From assembly GCA_039707465.1 (NCBI GenBank), contig CM077643.1, positions 68,743,105-68,807,104 of the forward strand: DNA of 64,000 bases. Reading direction: 5' to 3'. This document shows positions 55,416-64,000 of this stretch, piece by piece. This DNA is from Rhabdophis nuchalis (Eukaryota; Chordata; Lepidosauria; Squamata; Natricidae). Made by a program: the position numbers and the translations under genes. Every line of letters begins with the position of its first letter. The first letter of the stretch is position 1. The notes beneath the pieces were generated by a model. That model had not been told where the DNA came from and searched no databases. It worked only from the letters and a program-made list of their open reading frames with translations.

Positions 55416-57616
55416 TGCTTCTTTGGACATTACACATTAGGGCAGTGTGAAACAACTAAGATTTGTTCCACCAAAACTATTTAAAGTTTCTGGGTTCAGG
55501 TTAGGAATCTAGTTTAGGCAGATAGAATTACTAAATTCAGAAAATTAGTCAATTTATTGGATTGTAATCCTATGCTGCCTTTCCTACCTGATCCATGAAC
55601 CAATGGGATTTCTGGCTAAATACCAAACTGTGATCCTAGTCTCCCCTATCCCTACCTCACTCACCCCAAAATATACAGCATCCTGTTATGAACTGTTGCT
55701 TCTGTTATTTTAGACAAAAAAAGAGTCTTACCCAGGTATATCACCATACATTTTCCCAGACAATAAAATTAAATCACATTGACTTTATCACAGCAACAAC
55801 AAAAAAGATGGAATAAAAGCTGAAAGGAAAGAGTTCTTTAATGCACCTGGAAAATCAGTGGCAACATATACTGATATTCTGATTGCTTTCTATCCTTTAT
55901 GTAAAACAGCTTAAGTGACTTTTTCTTTTTCATTAACAAAAAAGTAATTATCATATTTTTCTTTTGTTTCTAAATAGCAAACAGCCAATTGCACCACATG
56001 CTTCTAAAAAAAGGTAGCTTGGAATGCTGGTTAATTCATGGGTGGTGGTGGAGGAAGTGCAGATGTTTATTTTATTCTGTGTTGATCAATCTTTTTCTCA
56101 AAATTCTTTGTTGTAGTTTCCCTAAGCCTGACATCCTTAATAAAGAAAATAATGTATTAATGAAATAGTACAGCTGGTGGGCAAATGATAGTAGACTGAT
56201 TATAGTGGAGCAAACTGAGTAAACTTTTGATGGTTGTTCTGAAACTTTTTTTTCAAATATTAACTTAATTTGATTTACAGATTCTTAAGCATACTCGCTT
56301 AAAATTGTAGAGCAGAATTCATACATAATACACTAAATGGATGAAGGAATGATATAGCATGGCAGCAAGGAAGTTACATTTTAAAAAGTCAGTTTTGCCT
56401 AGGAATAAATAAAGATTACTTATGAGACATTATATGGTGTTCAGAACCAATTACATTGTGCCTGCAGGGCAAGAAGGAATGAATAATTCTGTCCCCTTTG
56501 TATATATTCCCAAATCAGAAGTATGACATAATCAGCATGGTCATCAGATACTTGACATGGTAGAGGGAACTAAGTAAATAATAGCATCCATCTTATGTGT
56601 TAAAATTAGTTGAATCAGAAGGCCTAGGGGGTTTATATGTAAATGTTCACTTTATCCAGCATATAAAATGAAATAAACACAAAACTACAGTACATTCCAG
56701 ATGCATAAAGAAGGACCAATTTCTGGCTGAATAGAACGTCAATTTGTAATTAGAATTATCATGCTTTTTCTCCTCTTTTTGCAATATTCAAGAACTTTGC
56801 CAATATATCCTATATGGGAGATTTAAAAAAAGATAATTATGTTAGTTATTGGAAATATTTATTTCTACAGATCTGTAATACTAGATAATTAAGGTGAAAA
56901 ACAATGGATATTATTGTGTATGGTCAAGATTTAATTATAATTATTTTTTTTAAAAGACAGCATTATTAGTTTGTACCTAATTGTTTTTGTTTTTAATTTT
57001 AATTCCCTCATTTTGAAGAAATGTTGGTGTGTTTTTTAATGCTGGAAAATCCCTTATAAGCAATATATTCAGTGGCAATTTTTACTCTAGTCTACAAGTG
57101 GCATGTAATTCTAGCCAATTACCTTTGAAGGTATGCAGTTCTATGTCAGAGAGAATGAACACTGCCTACTGCTATTTAAAAGAATATGGCTCTTTTCAAT
57201 AATGGAACACCTTTCCCCATATTTATTTATTGAGTTTTGTTTTGTAGTCTATGGGATTATTCTTTCTAGCTGAGTCAGGATGCCTGTGATTTAACTTTGT
57301 TGGTTGATTGCTGGGAACTGCCTCGATTAGTTACAATTCTTTTAGATCCACTGGAACTGGTTCTTTGAGAAGTTTCAGTAAAGTAAGAAATGGGGGGGGG
57401 AACACCTACACTATGATAGTATTTTATTTGTTAAATAGAAAAGAACAACACTTCTGGAAATATAATTGTTCTCTATTTACTAAAATTACAGGAACAGAAT
57501 GAATAGAAAGTGAAGACACAATCACATACACACAATCATAACACTTCTCTTTCTATTGAATAAAATTAAGTTTTCAGTCCATCAAATCCTGCCTTTTCAT
57601 TTTTTCAGAATATTCA
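55415..57616. other. Long non-coding stretch, nothing recognised
   Basis: About 2.2 kb of AT-rich DNA with a G9 run near 57391. No gene or named repeat is recognised. Confidence 0.5.
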
Positions 57617-57626
57617 GAAAAGGGCA

Positions 57627-59184
57627 TAGTCACGTTGGGCGGGACTGATGTCGCTACAATATGACATGCAATCTTGGAGCTCCAGGATTGCTGTCAAATC
57701 TCTGTTGCTGGATAGTCCTTTTTGGACCTAAACCGTCCCGCAGAGATGGTGATAGAGAAGGGCACATCCTGCTGATCTCAGGGACATTGCAAAGTCCCTG
57801 TTTGAGCCAGGAAAAAGCTCTTTTTTCCGGCTATAAGAGAAGCAGCCATTTTAAGCTGCATAAGGTTGGGACAGATGCCAGAATGGAAGCTGAGCAGGCG
57901 AGAGACTGTGTCGAAATGGTGAGATAAATTTTACTATTAGAAAAGAGAACACCCAAAAAGACTTAGAGTAAAGTTAAAATTGAAGACAGAAGAGAGTAGG
58001 TAGCAGATTAGTCTAAATTAAAACTATTGTGTTATATATTTTTTCTTTAATTTCATTTCTTTTTTATGGATGAAATTTTTACAAATGCCTCTTACTTTTT
58101 AAATTGGACTGGTTTCTTTTGCCCTTCTTTTTTGTCTCATTTTTTTGTATTTATGGATTAAGGATCCTTTCTTTTCTTCAATGCAAAGCAGTATTGTCCT
58201 TTTTAACCAATTTTTCTTAACTTAAAGAGAGCTTAAAGAGAGGGGTAGAAGCAGAAGAAAAGAAGTAGCACTGCCACCTAGAGGCTGGAGGCTTGGAAAT
58301 ATTGGTTTTTAAAAATATATTTGACATATATCTCATGCTTTAAGACTTCGGAATTTGTTTATTGAAGGGATAGTGGGAAGAGTACAGTTTGTTTATACAG
58401 GTGCTTTTCTGGAATACTATCAATAGTTGGGCTGCAGTAAAGACAAAGCCTTGTCTTGAAAGATTATAGTGAATTTGTTTAAAACCTAGTAAAAGGCTTG
58501 GATGTTGTAGTGGTAGTCTTTACAATCTAGGAGAATGGCACAACATGAAGAAGAAAAGGATTTAAAATTGCAAATAATAATGCTTGAAATTCAAAAACTA
58601 TTAATAAGCACACAGAACATTGAAAAGAGATTGGAGACTATAGAACAAAGAATGGAAAGAATGGAGGGAAGAGGGAAGAATTTTTTCAAAATGATGATGA
58701 AATTTGCGGATAAAGTTCAAAAAACTGAAGGAAAACGTGAACAAAGTGATAAGAAAATTGTTGACATTGACAACAAATTGAGTGTGGAGGAAAATGATAG
58801 AAGAGGAATATTGAAAGGAGAGGTTGACAAGTTGGAACTCTATCCCAGACTTCAAAACATGGAAGAAGAAAAGGGAGAAAATCTGGCAGAAATAATGAGA
58901 GAAATTTTGACGGAATGAAATGCCATAATATAAACCTATTTTAAATTTAGAATATTGTATATAAAAAGGATGTAATAAAAATTATAGCCAATGAATATTT
59001 AATGTTTAATAATCAGTCAAATGATATCTGATTTGATAATATGTGATCTTATATGAATTTTAAGTGATGACTCTGGAAGGGATGCACAGAAGCCTTGTAA
59101 CCAATTGACACCCTATTAGTAATGGAAGATGTTCTTTGTCTTGTTTGTTTGCGTTTGTTTAAAACTAAAAACTTTTCCAAAAAA
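57627..59184 (+). mobile_element. Second half-L1 (HAL1-like) element
   Basis: About 1.56 kb lies between GAAAAGGGCA (57617-57626) and GAGAAGGGCA (59186-59195), a 10-bp duplication with one mismatch. It has a 5' leader with a GC-rich start, an ORF1-like frame (58535-58918), a roughly 265-bp 3' region and a short A-rich end ('cttttccaaaaaa'), like the 3' end of the element at 4459. No ORF2 is present. It is more AT-rich and more diverged than the first element. Confidence 0.65.
58535..58918 (+). CDS. ORF1-like protein, coiled-coil part, C terminus lost
   Basis: The 127-residue frame is strongly charged and heptad-rich (LEIQKLLISTQNIEKRLETI, about 18-38), as in the N-terminal coiled coil of L1 ORF1p. 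At about residues 97-127 it reads ILKGEVDKLELYPRLQNMEE and ends AEIMREILTE. This lines up with the RRM start SYFLRFQNILEETGECLPDL of the first half-L1 element. The frame then stops, and most of the RRM and the C-terminal domain are absent. The ATG follows the leader with no other candidate. Either the element carries an internal deletion or it encodes only the oligomerising part. RNA binding is unlikely. Confidence 0.5.
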   Translation: MAQHEEEKDLKLQIIMLEIQKLLISTQNIEKRLETIEQRMERMEGRGKNFFKMMMKFADKVQKTEGKREQSDKKIVDIDNKLSVEENDRRGILKGEVDKLELYPRLQNMEEEKGENLAEIMREILTE

Positions 59185-59364
59185 GGAGAAGGGCACATTT
59201 AAGCATTTTTTAAACACATCTCTTTCAACTCTTTAAAATAAAGCATATTAACTGTCTACTGATTACAGCTTTCCCTGTATGTGGAACGGATGAACAATTC
59301 TTTTTCTCATGCATGCATCTGTCTCCTTCCCTCCCTCCCTCCCTTCCCCCTCTCTTTTTCTCCT

Positions 59365-59490
59365 ATTTATTGGAGTGATTAAGGCACTGGCTATAATTTG
59401 GGACACCAGGAATTCTGGTTTTCCTTTAGACACAAAACCAGCTGAATGATCTTAGGCCAGGCACTCTTTGTCTCTCAGTCTCCAGACAGT
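59365..59490 (+). mobile_element. tRNA-derived SINE fragment
   Basis: 'tggagtgattaaggcactgg', 'gggacaccaggaattctggt' and 'cttaggccaggcactctttg' follow the order of the SINE at 1310 and 28960. It is flanked by pyrimidine-rich tracts at 59318-59364 and 59515-59574. Confidence 0.6.
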
Positions 59491-60697
59491 TTCTAAGAAT
59501 CAAATATGTCTAAACTCCCTCTCTCCCTCTCTCTCCCTCTCCCTCCCTCCCTCCCTCCCCCCTCTCTCTCCTCCAACCTATGATTTCATTATTTTATAGA
59601 GTTGAGAGCGGGGGATTTGTTCACTTCTAAGGATAGACTGTTCTAATCCATTCATAAATCTTAAATTAAGTTAATCCAGGAGTCCACATTAATTAAAAAT
59701 ATTTGCTAAATATTTAATTAAAATATCTGGCTAATTTCTAATTAAAGAATAAAGTAAATCCAAGCATTTCAACTGACTCTGTTAACCTCTACAATTATAT
59801 AATAATGCAACCTGTAACATATCATAACTAGTAATTAACCAAAAAGTAAGCATTATTGAGATAAAATAATTTTAATTAAATGCATTTAAGTTATAACATA
59901 TAAATGAAATAATGCATATTTTATAGTTTCCTAACTTCTATATGTTTTTATACTAGCTGTTGAAACTTTGTGAGATCAGAGAATGATCAATGCTCAGAAG
60001 ATTTCTACATAAGCCTAGTAAAGATACATGATATAGTCACTATTTTATATGTCAAAATGAGAAGTTATTTCTCTAAATTATTTTCTACATCATCAGACGT
60101 TTCTCAGAAGAATCACATTCAGTTCCTGTAAATGGCTGCCTTTATAGCACTTACATTCCAGTCAAAAGTGCAACATAAGGAATGGTTATTTGATACATCC
60201 AATGCAAGCAGACATACAAAAATATGTAGGACAGCTTTCTATTTTCTGTTATCAAGGAAAAAGTTCCATTCAATTTTATATGCATGGAGCAATTTGAGAA
60301 CAACTAGGTATATTACATTAAAAACAGTTTGATTTATATTTTTAACCTTGGCTCCCAAGATATTTCAATGAATTTGGAAGGGATGGTAAATGAGAATTTC
60401 CCAATTCTTATTCTTCCCCAGCTGTCTCCTGTGAAGTTTATTTGTGGATTTATTATTTAAGATATGTAGAAGACCCAATCAAAACACCATGGGTATTACA
60501 CAACAAAGAAAAAAGAACAATAAGTAAATTTCAAAGATAAACTTAACGAAAGAAAGCAGTAATTATGCTCAGATGCCCAGCTACAATCACATACAATGAG
60601 TCAAAGTCTTACAGAAATAAAATGCTTTTAAGAGGGAAATCAGACTATTTACCTTCAATGGCAGCAATACTATAAATACTATACTAATACTATAAAA
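59491..60697. other. Non-coding stretch
   Basis: A CTCC-rich tract lies at 59515-59574; the rest is AT-rich without a recognisable gene. Confidence 0.5.
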
Positions 60698-60817
60698 GGG
60701 AAGGAGGGAGGGAGGGAGGGAGGGAGGGAGGGAGGGAAGGAAGGAAGGAAGGAAGGAAGGAAGGAAGGAAGGAAGGAAGGAAGGAAGGAAGGAAGGAAGG
60801 AAGGAAGGAAGGAAGGA
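60698..60817. repeat. (GGGA)n(GGAA)n microsatellite
   Basis: About eight GGGA units pass into about twenty GGAA units. The minus-strand frames rich in SFLP are artefacts. Confidence 0.97.
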
Positions 60818-63543
60818 GCTGTTCTTGATGTTAAATTTGTGGCTGTTCTCCACCACCCAAAAAAGACAAATTTTCTCCAACTCCATTGGAGCCATATATG
60901 CACAACACTAGTGGACAGAATCAGCAAAGTGTTTGGCTAGATTTAGGTAACAATATTGAATTACAAGTAGCTTCTTTATTAATTTAGGGAGCAGGAAATG
61001 TTGGCCATCTTAGATGATGGCTGGGATAGGAAACAGTGTGGTCCATATAAGAGCACCCATCTACAATGCCATAATGATTTGGGTTCATTCTAAGAAATAA
61101 TCCATCTATTTCTCTTTCCTCTCCTGTTCTTGGCCACATTTTTGGATTTAATGTTATGAATTCTTCTTTCCTATTGTAAAAGTGTTTCCAGAAGCTAAAA
61201 GTTGAACTAAAAAAAAAACCGCATCTGAGATCTTCTATATGCAAGGCATATGATCCTTTACTATACCATCAGAATCATACATTATATATTTTCCATTGCT
61301 GCCCCATTTATTATTGTGTTGCATGTGGTTTACACCCTGCGATTACTATAGTAAGATTCAAGACTGCAAGCATTTGCTCAACGAGACTCTGGGCAGTTAT
61401 CCACCTTGAAGTCTGTTCATAGTCTCACCTGAATGAATGTGAATGATTGCCAAGACAATACCTATATATCTTTCACTTCTGCTTGTAGAATTGCTCCATA
61501 TGATTCAGGTGCTTATTTTTTTTTCAGTGTCTCACATTCCTTTTTGATGGAATGCCCCAGAGGAGGCAATATGAGCTGTGCACTTTGAACCATCAGTTTC
61601 CTACTCCTTTCTGATGATATGTAAATAATGTGAGCCAGGCCTTGTGGAGTCTTCTCAAACTCCATGGAAAATACCAGCATTAGTTCCACAAGCAATCAAT
61701 CATCTCATGTTCAAGCTTCAGTTATACAGATGAAAAAACTTCCAGCATGAGGCTTCATTCCAGAGGTGGGTGGTTCATAATGAAAATACAATAGTCTTGT
61801 CCTCACTATCCAAATTAGAAAGCATTTTGAAATGATTACCAAAGAAATTGAAGAAATAATGAGAATATTTTGAATACAAATCTTCTTTGAAACTGCATTC
61901 AATTTTCTGACATAAGAAAGCAACAGTAAATGTGTTGTTTGTTTGCTTATGAGTCATTGTCTTCCAGTCTTCTGGTTACTGAGGTAATACAAAAAACATA
62001 ATTTTCTTTTCAAAAATGAATGAAAATTTCTAATTGTAATCCTACTTTGTATTCATTTTCCCAGATCAAAGTTTAGGCTAAAAAGCTTCTGGGCTACAAT
62101 TCTGAAGAAAATTAAACATATATAAATCCTTATTGAAATAAATGAAATATATTCGTTTCAACTACTTTTACTCACATTTTAAAGACAACCAAATAAACCA
62201 AGTAGATAATTTATAGATAACCTATCTATAAACATATACATTAATACATTCTCAAATTACAAAAATAGAATAGATAAGTGAATTATTATATATTATTACA
62301 ATGATACTGTTGGAGGAGACATATATTAGCTTGTCTTAATGTATACCTTGTTAACAAGAAGTTAATAAGTACAGGGAGAAGGAGGAGGAGGAGAAAGAGA
62401 ATGAGTTTTTACTGTTTTACCTACAGCAAGTCATTGACTGTTAGGATTTTAAATAATTTTAAATGCTATAGTATCAATATAAAGATATGTTCTTCACTGC
62501 TCAAATGATTGATCTGAAATGATAGAATGTGTATAAAGGTTGCTTTTAGAACATAAGAAAGTAATTTTTTTTTAAAAAAACCCTTAAAACCTTTATCTTC
62601 AGTTGAGGATATTTTCATGAAGTATAACCATTTGTTTCTCTTTGATTGTCGATTCACTATCAGAACAATTAGTTGTTCTCTGGTCCATCCTATGACTGAG
62701 TCCAGATCATAGAACTACTCCAACAACTAATCATGAAAGAAGTCAAGATAAAAATCTGACAATGTCCCAATCATTAAGAAAGCAGAGTTCTTGTGATGTG
62801 AACAGATTTTTTTTTTAATGTCTTTGGTGTGACAAAGCCAACCATTGGAGCAAACATTAAACTTGAGTTATAACCAGTTTGACCTTGGATTAGCTAATTA
62901 CCTTTCAGACCTTCGGCCTTTCCACTTATAAGTTATGGCACTGTAACTGAGATGTCTAAACAGTCAAACAGAGAATAACATTTTGAAGTGGGTGAACTTG
63001 GTCCATTGAAAGATGGATGAACATGAGACCAAGGCATTTTGTGTGGTCTGAAATTAATGGAAAGAGTTTTCTTGGTTTTTCCCCATTAATCTTTAGGAAG
63101 ATCATCCATTGTATTGACATCTCGTAATGTCTCATGTGATATTGAAGGCAAACAAGGCTTGTGAAAAAAACCCTCTTTCGTCACTTCAGAAAGACTAATC
63201 AAAAAGGAGATATCTTCAAAAATCACATACAGATTCTTAACAGAACAAAGTTGCCATTTTCCTTTTTATCTTACTTTTATTACCTGATTGTTTTTCTTTT
63301 CATCAAAAGGGCCTTATCAATATAAAACAGGAAGACTGATACCATTTCTTTAGAACCAGCTAGATGAGTTAAATCAAGTGTGCCACATATTCATTTTGTG
63401 AATATTTTCAAGTGGTGAAAAAAAGTTCCAAACTAGGGGTTCAGTTCTAGGGACATGACATGCAGAGAACATGCAGTGATGTGGTGAAATTTATATGGGA
63501 TATAATATAAATGTATACTGAAAGAAATCAGAGAACCATATAC
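60818..63543. other. Long non-coding stretch, nothing recognised
   Basis: About 2.7 kb of AT-rich DNA. A lone 'cagaggtgggtggttcata' at about 61761 resembles a hAT terminus but no partner is seen. Confidence 0.5.
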
Positions 63544-63551
63544 ATATATGC

Positions 63552-63718
63552 TGGAGATGTGTTTCTGCTGGTTCGTTCCAGATCAGGCAAACCAGTAGCA
63601 GCAGTGGTGGGAGGCTCCGCCCACCCACTCGGAAGTTTCTGCACATGCGAAGAAGCATTGTGTGAGTGTGCATGTGCCTGAACAAACCAGTAGTAAAATA
63701 AATTGAAACCCACCACTG
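63552..63718. mobile_element. hAT-type MITE, 167 bp
   Basis: The left end TGGAGATGTGTTTCTGCTGG and inverted right end CAGTGGTGGGTTTCAATT are flanked by exact ATATATGC (63544-63551 and 63719-63726). It has the same terminal type as 44660-45098. Confidence 0.88.
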
Positions 63719-64000
63719 ATATATGCACGAAATTCTTTGTGATCTCCGATTATTTTCTTCACCAGCTAATAGTGTTCCCTTAGAAATTGGACGCACACTA
63801 ATGACTATATCAATTAAATATATTACTATTTAAATTATATACTGTATCTACCTTCTTACTTCCTATTTACCTACTAATATATCAAACCAATGGAAAATAT
63901 AGTAGATTATGGTTCATTACCTTCAATGAAAACATCATTCTCATCCTACAGTGATTTGTGCTTTCATAAGTGATGGTGCATTTTTTGTCTTATGGCTATT

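Noticed and set aside
61755..61785. Another hAT element starting 'cagaggtggg'
   Set aside because: No inverted partner end or 8-bp duplication was found nearby.

Overview
The window looks like nuclear DNA of a squamate reptile, most likely a snake. I infer this from the repeat mix: L2, CR1, Rex1-like, RTE and L1 LINEs, a Sauria-type tRNA-SINE, Penelope-like ends, many short hAT-type elements with 8-bp target-site duplications (TSDs), and long microsatellites at LINE 3' ends on an AT-rich background. I recognise no single-copy host gene. One possible terminal coding exon (about 49347-49392) is weak. Almost every long open frame belongs to a transposable element or to low-complexity sequence.

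Layout. 1-2436: AT-rich DNA with one old SINE. 2437-8670: a pile of 5'-truncated L2 copies; the second is split by a 1.98-kb ORF1-only L1 derivative (half-L1-like) with a 16-bp TSD. 8831-22140: small hAT elements, CR1 and L2 fragments, an L1/L2 head-to-head chimera, a Sauria SINE, and Penelope-like sequence with hammerhead-ribozyme cores. 23008-28001: a complete Ty3/Gypsy retrotransposon on the minus strand with LTRs that read as identical, a tRNA-Ser(GCU) primer site and one intact 1448-residue Gag-Pol frame, inserted inside a perfect 16-bp-arm palindrome. 28016-33050: CR1, a solo LTR, hAT elements and SINEs. 34632-36564: a candidate Helitron carrying a hairpin, a CR1 3' end and a 1.1-kb minisatellite. 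37720-45100: four hAT elements, two of them nested, an RTE relic and a possible solo LTR. 45438-48863: a Tc/mariner-like MITE followed by a nearly complete L2 with an open 941-codon endonuclease/RT frame. 50024-64000: an L2 and SINE pair, a Rex1-like 3' end, a second half-L1-like element, microsatellites and long stretches where I see nothing.

How the parts relate. There is no operon or pathway. The likely enzyme sources are the Gypsy element (self-sufficient if expressed) and the L2 (nearly complete, N terminus missing). The half-L1 elements, SINEs and hAT MITEs carry no replication enzymes and would depend on copies elsewhere. The strongest oddities are two ORF1-only L1 derivatives, several hAT MITE families with different termini that share internal modules, the Gypsy insertion into a palindrome, an insertion with L1 and L2 3' ends at opposite edges of one TSD, and a Helitron whose minisatellite unit matches its own hairpin arm. 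All family names come from remembered motifs; no database search was run.
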